A stretch of 64,000 bases of DNA from Nectonema munidae. Lineage: Eukaryota; Nematomorpha; Nectonematoida; Nectonematidae. Below, piece after piece: positions 13,401 to 25,800 of this stretch. The notes beneath the pieces are model-generated. The model was not told where the DNA came from. It did no database searches and saw only the letters and a program-made list of their open reading frames with translations. A program made the translations under genes and the position numbers. The stretch covers positions 917,040 to 981,039 of the forward strand of contig JAUIRK010001043.1 in NCBI GenBank assembly GCA_030549495.1, in the 5' to 3' direction. How positions within the stretch are numbered: the first letter of the stretch is position 1; the number at the start of each line of letters is the position of its first letter.

Positions 13401-16326
13401 CAATATAGATTAATCCAAATTGTGTGCTTTGCGAGAACTAAAATGGGTTATTAAACAAAACATCTTTTTATCACACGTCGAAGTATGGTAATCTAAATTC
13501 CTTAATTTATAGCATTTTTCGTCTACAAATATCAATAGTATTCATTTTTGCTCTTTCTCCAATAAAGGTCATACTTGCCATTTTACGCATATATAATTTT
13601 ACATGACCACATAGTGGTTAGCACAGGCTAGGCATTTTCACAATAAAAGAAAATTTTAAGGAGGCATAGACTTCTCTTATAAATTAAATTTTAACAAGTA
13701 ATTAATTTTTTATCTAACATAACATAACATATGTGTATTAAGCAATCTAAAGAAGCCCATCGCCTATGTGAATTGGTTCAAATATAATACAAATATAATA
13801 CAAATCTGAGATATCTTTTATCTTTTCAAAAATCATCAAGCTTGCTTTCAAAGATATTTATATTCAAGGAATTGACAACTTCATTTGGCACACCATTCCG
13901 GTGATTATGTGCTTTTTGTGTTAAATAGTGTTGTCTATAATTACTTTGGTAAGAATTAGGTTTAAATTTCAGGGAATGTGATCTGGAAATTCTCTTTGAG
14001 TAACCAGGCAATGCATTCTCGTCAATGTTCATGTTTCCTTTCACAATATTAAATATAGTAATCATTTCATTCCTTAAGCTTCTGTAATACAAAGAAGGAA
14101 GATTAATTTTCTCCAATCTTCTAATGTAACATAAACTCTTCATTCCTCTCAATTGTTTTGTAAATACTCTCTGAACTAGTAAAACGTATTGTAAAGTATA
14201 CTGCTTCTATTCTTTTTTTCTGAATAAGATGAGCTTTAACTTAGCAATACTTTTAGCATTTTTTAGAAATTGAAAACTAGGCTTCACTTTTATGAACAAG
14301 GAGGCAGCATATATAAATTTTACTTACTTGTTTAAATTTATTTTATAAGAGAAATATTTTTTTTTTAAAAAAAAAGTTTTCTAAGAAGATTACCATTTAA
14401 AAGAATCCTTGGAGAACAAAATTTCAAAATTTTTTATATTTTGTTTTGGCGCTATGCGAGTCCGAAAAAACTTGTCCCTCAAAAAACTCTCTCCCTCTAT
14501 ATATCTATAGACCCATCTGTCTTTTTTTGATTTTTTTAAAAGTTTAATGACTTTTTTGATTTTCAGTCATTTTTTTGTGAAATTTTGTGGTGTATTTTTA
14601 ATATATTAACCTACACACAAAAAATTATGGAAAAAAAATATAAAAAAAGTTATTAAGCCTTTAAAAACCTTACAAATGTGTACTATATACTTGTCACACT
14701 TCGTTCAGCATAGGAAATGTCTGCGAAGCTTTGCCAAGCTATCGATATATCGATTAGCAATAAAAAAAATTTTCTATAAATTGGTGTATTATCTTTGCTT
14801 AGAGACAAAATCATTTCAAGCCATTCAAACTTAACGAAATCAAAGGTATTTTGACACAACTAACTACGGCAATTAACTGTAAGTTAATCCTTAACTTCTT
14901 TAAATCTTTGTGCGCTAAATATATATAGAAATCTGCCAAATCGGCATTGAAACATGCTCAAAAGTTAATTAATGATGTTTTCAGCAGTAACTTAAAAACG
15001 ATCAGATTAAGCGAATCATTTCTCTTCCTACGTATAACAACAAGTTAATTTCTTCATCAACTATTTTTTTCACCTTTGGATAATAGACGCGTTTTAATAA
15101 GAGAAGCTAATTGCACCAAATGTGTTCGAATTCTTTAAAAAGTTGGCCAAGCTTACTAATATCCATAAATTTTATAAAATTAAAAACTTCTTCAAATTTA
15201 CCTAATCGAATTTTAGCGTTTTTAAATTCAAATCTGATTGAGGATTGAATCAATTGATCTTTAAATAAAATTTATCGATTAATGAGTTCTGTGTAATAGT
15301 CTTATTTGGGTTGGTCTTTTCAATATCCTGCGGCATTGTTTCATATTTTCAATTGCCTATTTTTCCTTTATTTCTCCTCATGATATCGCATTACTAATTA
15401 TTCAAATGTACTTATTCCGCTAAATCAGCTTGTTTTATTTTGAGTGTGGGGATGAGCTAATTTCTTCATTTACACTTTAGGTTACAAACGCGATAGTTAG
15501 AAGGGCTAATTGGCACACTCTGAAATTATTTCTCCAAAAAGTTTGAAAAGATAGTCTCTTTCCTTAGACCTTTTGTAACTTATAGTAATAGCCTCCTGCT
15601 TTTTCAAAATTGTGAGCTAACGCTTTTCAAAGGCTGTTTTATATGACACCCAGCCAGAACAATATGGCATGAGTCTGCAATAATTACCACATCCAGAAAC
15701 GTAACAAAACAGAAAAAATGGGAGTTTTAAACAAGAGGCTTTCATTTGCGTTATTTGAATTTTATTTAAGTACAAATTAAAAGTATTTGTATTTTTAGTT
15801 TCAGAAATAAAAGTATTCATATTTGAATTTTTGGAATTCCGATAAAAAAGGTTTTTGCTTTTGTTTTTTGACTTAAGAAAATCAATATATATATATTTGA
15901 TGCAACCTGTTGACTGGAAAGAGGGAGGCAACCACGAGGCCAGCACTAATAGTTCAAATGATATGGTGCGTACTAATCAATCAAATGTTAAAGATATATG
16001 CAATACGAAAACTCTACAACTAAATCAAAAGTCTTTTTCTTCATCTACTATTTTTCCATTCTTCATCTTATCATTCATATTTTCAACTTTCTTTGTCGTT
16101 TTCTTCCCTCTTCCTTCTTCATCATTCCTTCCTTCTCTCAATAATTTTTTTCCTCCCCTTTTGTGGGGAAGATTGGTTTTTTTTTTTTTTTTTTTTTTGT
16201 GTGGGGGGTGTGTTTTTTTCTCTCTCTCTGGGTGTGTGTTTGTTTTTTTTTGTGTGTCTGGTCGGTTCGGTGGGGGGGGGGGGGGGGGGGGGGCGGCCCC
16301 CCCCCGCCCGGGGGTGGGGGGGGGGG

Positions 16327-16367
<41 letters not shown>

Positions 16368-16841
16368 CCACCCAATTTTATCTTTCACTTTTCTTTGTGT
16401 GTCGCCCTTTTTTTTTTTTCTTTTGGGTTTGAAAACACAATCCCCGGGTCTTTTGTATGATTGTGTGTTTTTTGTTTTTTTTTTTATTTATTTTTTTTTT
16501 TTTTTCTTTTCTTTTTTTTTTTTTTTTTTTTTATATAAAAAAAAAAAAATAATAATTTTCCCCTTTTGTTTTTTTTTTTTTTTTTTTTTTTTTTTTCTTC
16601 TCTCTTACAATGTAATTTAAAGTTTATATCCCCCCCACACACTCTCTCTTTAATTTTTTTTGTACTTTTGTTCTGTTAGTGAGTTTTTATTTTTCCTTTT
16701 TTTTAATTTTTTTTTTTCTTTTTTTTTTTTTTTGTGGTTTTGGGGGGGGGGGGGGGTGGTGGTTTTTTTAATTTTTGAAAAAAAAGGGGGGGAAAAATAA
16801 TTTAAAAAAAAAAAAAAAAATTTTTTAAAAAAAAAAAAAAA

Positions 16842-16879
<38 letters not shown>

Positions 16880-19800
16880 AAATAATATTAATAATTAATT
16901 TTACTTTTCCCCCCCAAGGGGGGGGGCTCACTGAATCTGGCATGTTTTCACGGAGCTTCAGTTGCTGTTACTTTTGCTACTTTTTTTGTATGCTTTAAAA
17001 GTTTATTTGCATTTTTTCCTTCATCAACCCATCCTTTGGATATTTTGATCTCAGTAACTGGTAAAAACGTGAAACTCTTAAAAGAAACCCGGTGGAGTGC
17101 AAGAAAAAAAGCGATAAGTGTGGTTAAAAAAGAATTTTCAAGAATTTTATTTGCTTTGGAAAAGTTAACCGATGAAAGAGAAAATGCAGCTACACTGGCA
17201 GATGCTGATGTTTTAATTTCTGCTCCACAAACTTTTTCATTTTGTGCTCTCTTGGTTTTTGGGAACCTATAGAAATAAATGATGCAGAGTTTTATCTGCA
17301 GACAAAAAGATTAAACATACAACGATGTGATCTAAAACTGGAGGCACTGAAAACCCCTTTTGTTGAGAATAGGGAGACGTTAGTTTATAATGGAATTAGT
17401 TATGCTAAAGAAATTTCCAATGGTTTAGGAATAATCATGGAACGTCTTCGACTCAAAAAGGGAAAGAAAATATTTGGTGAAAAATTTGATGATGATGAGT
17501 TTCCCTACGATATTGAATTAAGAAGAGAAATGTTTCAATCTCTAGATGAAATAATTGAAGAAATAACTTCAAGATTTAAACAAATTCATGAAATTGCTAA
17601 AAGATATGCTTTTCCTGCTCTGTTAGTCCTTCTTGATAGTAAATATGAATGTCAATTAAATGAAGATTATGACAAAATTCAGGGCCGGCCCTAGTGTTCG
17701 CGGGGCCCTATGCAAAATGGATTGCGCGGGGCCCAGTGTGGGTATGAAAAAAGATTAAAAGTGAGAAATAAGATTTTGAAAAAAAGAAAAGGGATTTCTT
17801 TTATTACTTTTTCACTAACACAAAATGACGATCAAAGTAACTTTACTTTGCGAACCTTGGGTTTAGCGAAATCATACAATATGTCATCAAAATGAAAAAT
17901 GAGAAGCGCGGGGCCCACTGCGGCCGCATAGGTTGCAGTGGCCTAAGGCCGGCCCTGACGACATTGATAAAGAAGAGTTTCTTGTTGAAAGGAAAAGACT
18001 TCAGGATTTTTTGCTCTAGCCGTTATTAAAAACGATAAACATTCGTGGATGGAAGGTTCTTTTGAACTTTTGCTGTTTATTCAAAATGATAATCTTGGAG
18101 ATTATGTTCTGAATATAGTGATACTGCTACGAATTTTTGTTACAATTGCTGTCAGTGTTGCGAAGCTGAAACTGATCAAGAAATACTTAAGGTCTTCTAT
18201 GAGTACCTTGAGGTTGAAAAATCTTACTATCTTGTCAGATGAGATCGTTTTTGACTATGTCATTGAAGGAAAAGCTAGAAGAGTTACATTGTGATAAAGT
18301 TTGTTTTTATTTGCAAATGAATATATATATAATTCGCTAACTTGTGAAATGTTTTTTTCATTTTTGAATCAAAATTTTACTTTCAATTTTGGAATATTTA
18401 TTTTATTACAATTAAAGACTTATATGATAGATAAAATGAATATAATGGCTTGTTAACAAGGCCTAGTTTATTTTCAAAATTAAAGAACGGCTTCAGACTT
18501 ATGAACCGCCCCGTGCGGCACTTTTCATACCTACGCCACTGGATCTATTTCTTTATTTTAAACATCAAAGCTTTTTTTGAATCTCGCTATTCCTTCTACG
18601 TGGAAAGGAAATTATATTTAATTTTTTATCAAAATTAATTTCTTTTTATTTTTAATATCTTATTATTTATACAATTAAAAATAAGAAAAGTGTAAACTAG
18701 TTCGAAAAAAGTATCTAATCATATTTTTTGCAAAATCTCAAGAGTATTTTTAACTGAATCCTTATAATCACATAGTTTTTGAATATAATTAAATATCTTA
18801 GTCTGTGTTATTCCTGCTAATATATACCATTTTATTTCTATTCTCTCTTTTTGCAACCCTATTTCTTTTTTTGCAAATCTATCTGAATTAAAATTTTATA
18901 TTGTTTTGACAGGTGTCATTTTTATTAAAATTTTTTTGGTTGATATTTTAATATTATTTTCAAATTAAATTTTCTGAATTGGACATTAACTTATTACAAA
19001 TTTTTATTTTTTCTTCTATAATTTTTAAAATTTTTTATTTAGCTTTTTATTTGCAATTTTTCAATTTTAATTTTACAATTTTTTTTGACATTTAATATTA
19101 TTTCAAAAAACACATGTGTATTTTTAGTACTAGTTTGATTCTGTATTTTTATAAAAATTATATATACTTATGTTAAATATGATATTATCTTAACCTTATT
19201 ATTTTTATAAACTATAATTAACTTGGCTAACAAAACTACTGAATAACTATCTATACCATTTTTACTTCAAAATTGGTTCTAAATTGTCCTTTTTCAAATC
19301 TGAAAGTCTTTTTCTAATAAGAGCGTTTAGAATTAAAAAAAGAAGAATTAGAACTTAAAAAAGACTAATTAGAATCCAAAAAAGGCAATTTAGAACTAAT
19401 AAAAGATAATTTAGAAGTAAAAATTGTATATATACTGTAACTCACTCTGTTGGTTTATATAAAATATAATATATATAGGAATGATTTAAAATGAATCAAT
19501 TTTAGCCGATCAGATTGGATATTTTTTCGCAGTCCCATTTGAATAGTCAACATTTATTGGAGAATTCGTCAAAATAATTCGTTCGATTCCTACTTAATTT
19601 GATTGGTTAAAACAAAAAAATCATTCAAAATTTTTAATCTAAGCAGATGAAAGAATTTATGTTATACCTCCTTCGCGTAACAAAAAACAATGGTGATTTT
19701 TAAATAAATATATACATTGCGGGCATTCAAATAAGGTGTTCACATTTTAGTTATGATGTTTTATATATTTTTTAGTTTTACACGACAATGAAGTGATTCA

Positions 19801-22800
19801 TACAGATTTGAAGCCAGAAAATATCATTTTTGTCAGCGTTCACCAAGTATTATGCCTTTAACACATAACATTATTTTTATGCAAGCGTGAATATGACCAA
19901 TCTTTTTCATTATTATCTCAATTATTAACAAAGACAAGATTTCTTCGACAACTAAGAAAACGAACTTTAGACGTAGTTCAAAGGCCGTAAAAAGCTTTAT
20001 AAATAATTATTGGCAATAGAACATTTATATTCTAATACATTTTCTTAATTAATTCCGATGTTCTGAATTCAAATCTGGCGTCAGATTTTTTCCCCAAGCT
20101 ACAAATGTTTAATTCCCAATATTTAACTCCTTTCCCATATATTTTATTCACAAACATTGAACAAATTTTTAATATTATTTATTAAAACAAATAAGAAACA
20201 AATGTATTAGCTAAAAAAGAATAAAATCTTGACTTGTTATTCTGTCAAGAATTTTTTCCTGCACCTCCTGCAATTATGTTATCTATCATGTTGATCTTTC
20301 TTCGTTGCCCAGCAGTATTCTGCCATCATACTCTTACCCCATGGTCCTTGGTAGCCTTCTTCCATTGACATTAAATCTTTGGAAAACCGCCCTCCCCATT
20401 CTTTGACTACAGATCCAAGATTATCAGGGACGTTATCAAGATAACTATTCAGAAAATGAAGTTTTACACTCATATTGCATCCTAGTTCACAAAATGTAAG
20501 CATCATTTTTGATACCAGTTCTTTATAGTTGTGGGCTTTTTTATTTTCAAGAAAATTTTGTATGACTGCCATATACGACAACAAGCAATCTTCTCTCTTT
20601 TAAACATCTTTCTAACTAATTCAGCATCTTTGACTAGAGAACGGATTTGTAGACCATGAAATACATCTAGTTTAATTTTTTCATATGACAAAGCTTGAAA
20701 AGTAGATCCTAGATGTTGTATGCAATCACTATTAATGCTCAGGGCCTTTACAAATTGTTTAATTTTGAACCAAATTGTTTGGAGGTATGAGACATGGTAT
20801 GAGACACTTGAGATAAAAGGTTTAAGAATAAACACCAGCAAAAGTTCCATGTGGAGTTTGCGAAAAAAGAGTTAAAAGAAACTCTATTCTTTGTGTACAT
20901 TGCAATAAGTGGGTACATAAAAAATTCTCAATCATTAAGGGCAGTTTGATAAATACCACAAATTTTAAGTTAGGTGCTGTTTAAGTTTCAACCCAAATAC
21001 CGATGTAGTATTGGAAGTAAAAGTAGTAGTAGGCGGCGTAGAATTAGAAGAGGTTAAACAATTTTGTTATTTAGGTGAGGTTTTAGACAAAACAGGTAGT
21101 GTAAGTAACTCTGTAGAACATAGAATACAACTAACTTGGAAAAAATTTAAATGGTATTTAATGCAATAGTATCTTTTTGTTAAAATTAAGGGGTTTTCTT
21201 CATAAAAGTTGTCTTAGGTCTAATTTAGTGTATGTTGACCAAAGTTGAGCTTTAAAAGAATGGGAGAAAAATAGACTAAACACCACCGAGATGAGGATGT
21301 TAAGAATCATGTGCAAATTTAATTTAAAAGATAAAATAAGTAATTAAAAGACAAGAAGTTTATATCAAGTAAATGAAATAAATAAAGTATTAGAAATACA
21401 AAGGTTAAGGTGGTTTGGGAATGTAAATAGAAGACCTTGCGGTGATCTAATTAAAGAAGCTTATAAAAATCAAACTTTAGGTAAGAGTAAAGGCAAGGCA
21501 AAGATGACATGGATAGAAATAGTTAAAAAAAGACATGAGCAAAAGACAGCATTAGGGGACGAGTAAAATAGAGATGAATGGAGACGCAAAATAATGAGAG
21601 ATTAAATGCTATAGTGGAAAAACCGGCTAAACCTCATAAAATTGAATATTATTATTATATAAATTGTTTGGTGAAAAAATGATAAAGATTAACTCGCAAA
21701 ATTTTCATGAAGTGCAGTATTTGGTTTATCTTTATTCTCTGGACTCTTTGGAGAATCCTCAATTTCAGATAATATATAATCACAAAATATTAGATGGGAC
21801 GCATTTGTGAAAATTTTTACAATTGGAATATGACATAATGACTTTTAGCAAACTTTAATACAAGTTTTTATTGGCCATTTTTATGAAACATCACTTTGAT
21901 GGATATTCATTTTTGCACTCTTGGCCTTGCATTCAACTTTACAGCAATTGAATGTTCTCCGAGATCAGACCTCGTTTATCCCACACTCGATTATTGGACA
22001 ACCGCGCTAACTGACACGCTACTGTCTGTAACCGATTTTTCAAGTTTTTCTCCCCAGTTATTCCAACATCCGCATTCCTACAGCAACAGTGTGCTTCAAA
22101 TCAAACTAATTTCTTTTAAACATGCGCGTAGACTTTGTTTGTCGATGAATTTCAGTGAATACCTAAAGTCTAAGGAATGCATTGACGACGCACTAGTCAT
22201 TTTCATTTGTGAATGTTTTTTTCACATTAAACATGAATATTATGTATACTTCATTTAATGAAAAACATTTTAGTTTGAGGTATAGATTCTTTAAAAATTT
22301 CATTGACTGTTGGAAATTATCTTAATCCGATAATTCACAATCCGACACGAATATGTGTGAAACCACCATAAATGTCGGATAAACTATGTCTGACTTTACA
22401 TAGAAACATTACAATGAGAAAATCTTCAATTTTTCATTTTACAAGTAAGTTATTTTTAAAATCAATTGTTTATTCATATTTTAGAGTAATGCTGATTTTA
22501 TCAATCCTGAAAACCTTGAGATAAAATTGATTGACTTTGGTTCTGCAGTTTATGGAGATAAGAAGCACGCAAGCACTGTCACTACGCGCAATTATCGTTC
22601 TCCTGAAGTCATCCTAGGTTTATATTCTACACTTATGCAAGTATTATAAAACCGTATCAGTATTGGACATCGTTGTTCAAAAATGACCTCTTGAAAAATT
22701 TCCGCTAATAAAAATATTTAATATAAATTCATACCTTAATTAATTAATTATTTATTTATTTATTTTCATTTTCAAAATTGTTGAAATGGGAATGCCTGGC

Positions 22801-25800
22801 ATAATAAGTCTAATGAACGCAAAAACGAAAACTATCAATGCTTATCTACGATTGATTCAAGTCTATTTTATCTTTACTCGAAAAAATGATTTGAATATTT
22901 GAGATTGCTGACGACAGAGCATGACTTCAGATATAGTGATTTTTTTTGCGTATAATCGCATAAACAAACATATATGTGTGTTGTTTTTTCAAATGTAACC
23001 TGAAAAATATGCGTATTATTGTCTGGGGGAGTTATTCTCCTGTCCTGTGTGTTCATTAGGCTCGTAAATAGCAATTTGTTATTTCTTTTATTGTAAATTA
23101 GTTAAATCTCACTATTTCTAACAATTTTTAAATGTTAAATCATTTGAATGCATTACAGTTTTATGAGGATGTCATGGGGCGCATCCTTTGCGATACACTG
23201 GTCTAGATTCGAGACATGTCGTTCCAAAACATTCACAGCCGATCACTAAGTATTAATTTTTAGGTAAGTGAATTACCCAAAACCCTCTCCCTACCCAAAA
23301 TGTACTGATCAAGCTAATATCAATTTTACTTCATAACAATTAAATCCATCGTTTTTTGTGTCTCCAGCCCCCACCCCCTATGCTGCTCGCACCAATAAAA
23401 TATAGTCTGTATTCGCATGTGCATCATTTTTAGTTCTATTTTGTCTCGTTGTAATTCTATTTTGTCTTATTATATCTGAATTTAAAATTTTGATTTTGTT
23501 GTCTATTTATTCCAGTGGCGGATCCAACCCCCCATGAAAAATGTACCCTTACTAATTTTGCTTTTTCCTAAAACATCAATACTTGTTGGTGGTTGATTAC
23601 GTTTATATCGACGATGTGACTAGTCGAAATATTATCCTGTCTAAACATCCAATTTGAGTAGTGAAAATGTTGATAATATATTATCAATAATAATATCACA
23701 AAGTGATTCACCAATAGTCTTTCAACTGGCGAATTGGACAATTGTTGCACTTAGTGTGCTGCCGTGTTGACAGGTATGCTGAATAAACTCTTTCCCTATC
23801 GCTTTAAGCTTAGCGCTGCCCTTCTCTTTTAATGGGGTACAAGCAGAGGTACAACGTCTTTGTGTAAATCAAGCAATATATGTATTCATTCTTTGAACCT
23901 GACTTTATTAAAGCTAGTAAAGTTACAGAGATTCGAACAAAAATTTTCAATTTGAGTGCTGTTAGAAGTAGGAAATTAGAAGAAGCTGTAAATGCATCAA
24001 CAGATAAGACATCTAAATACAGGCTGAATGGTCCATGTCAAACTCGTTGGGTGGAGAAAGACGAGGCTATTCACACAGCATACTTTTTGTATTCTGTAGT
24101 GATTGATGTACTTCATGACATAAGCAGGGATAAATCTTCTTCCTTTTCAGAGGCTAATTGCTTTGTCAACTCTCTAAATAAAGCCGAGTTTGTTGTTGGG
24201 CTGGTTTCGATGAATGATGTAATGACTCTAACCAAAAGTTAGCTCTTTTTTTACAATCTAGTTCGAATGATCTCTGCTATGAAACAAGTCTCAATCATAA
24301 AACAGCAGCTCGAAGAATGGAGAAACAACAAAACTCAGTTTGAGAAAATTTTTCAAAAAGCTCAAAAATTGTATGGGGAAGAACCTTTGAGTATTCCAAG
24401 GATAATTAAGAGAATGACAAAAAGGACTAATATTCCAGCTGCCTTTTCAATGAAGTTTTACCGCCATTCCATTTTTCTACCTTTCTTGGATGGTATTATT
24501 TCGCAAATTGTTGATCGATTTGAAAAACACAACACAACTATTGGTCTTCTTTGTGGTCTATTACCACAGTTTGCTAAAAAAATAACGTTAATGATGTTAG
24601 AAAAGAATTTGTTATTTACTGTGGAATAGTGAATTGCAGCTTGGAAGAACTAGAATTGGAGTTCCAAGCTTGGCAACTTTTTTGCAAGTCAACTCCTGAT
24701 ATTTCACAGGATTCAATTACAGCTTTGAAAATATGTGAAGAAGCATTTTATCCAAACATCTACAAACTTTTAACCATTTACGCCACCTTACCAGTTCCCT
24801 CATCAACCGCTGAGCGCACTTTCTCAGTACTTAAAATTTTAGATCTTATCTTCCCTCTAATACAGGAGAAGATCGGTTGAATGGCCTAACATTAGCTTAT
24901 ATTCATCGAGACATAAGTTGTGCTGATATCGTGAGGGAAACCCTTGAGCTTTTTCCACTCCAACAAAGAAAAATTCAAATGTAAATCCTTCTAATTCACC
25001 TCAATCAAATTTTTTGAAAGATTTAAATTTCCTTTTTCCTTTTGCACATTCTTTTTCCATTTTTTGTTATTTTTTTATTCATTATTAAATTTTATTCTTC
25101 ATTATTTTGTGAAAAGGAAAAGAAGATTCATTTTTTGAAGGAGAGAAAGCACGCTTAAATGACAAAGGCAATTTCATATACATAATTCCATTAATAAACA
25201 AGTATACATATATATCCTCATAAATTCAAAATCAGGGTATATTATAAAGTATGAATCCTTGTCTTTCGGGCACTTGTCTTATCGGGCAGTTGTCTGTCGG
25301 GCAATTGTCTTTCGGGCACTTGCCCATCGGGCATTTGTCAGTCGGGCAATTGTCCATCGAGCAGTTATCAGTCGGGCAATTGACCGGATACCGTTAAAAA
25401 TATGAAAACATAGGTAATTAGTGATTCTAAAAGACATAATACAGTTGTCGTATTCTCTGAAGACTTTTAGCAAAATTGCAAAAAAATTAAAAAGATTTCG
25501 GCCCCCTATAACAAATTTCTGGATCCGCCACTGATTTATTCTTTTGAATATTAAATTTTAAATTTTCTTCGAAAAAAAAAATAGAATAACTTTTGATTAT
25601 AACAAGAATAATTAGATAGGTATTAATATTTTTTATAGTGCTATATATGTTTGGTAAGATATGGGTTAAGATTAATGGTAAGAAACTAAAATCAAAGAAA
25701 ATAAATAAACTTTCCGACTTTATTCAGGTTTGTTTGTCATTGAAAAACTTTCGCTTCAAGCTTACTAAAAGTTCAAGCAATTATTTTTAGTTTTTTTTTA

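Noticed and set aside
15855-16620. Open frames of 90-200 codons over the low-complexity stretch
   Set aside because: They are runs of F, G, K and P produced by homopolymers and have no protein character.
21896-22258. 120-codon + strand frame
   Set aside because: No recognised motif. The opposite strand has pogo/Tigger-like phrases near 21960-22020, so this is more likely transposon debris, but I could not define both ends.
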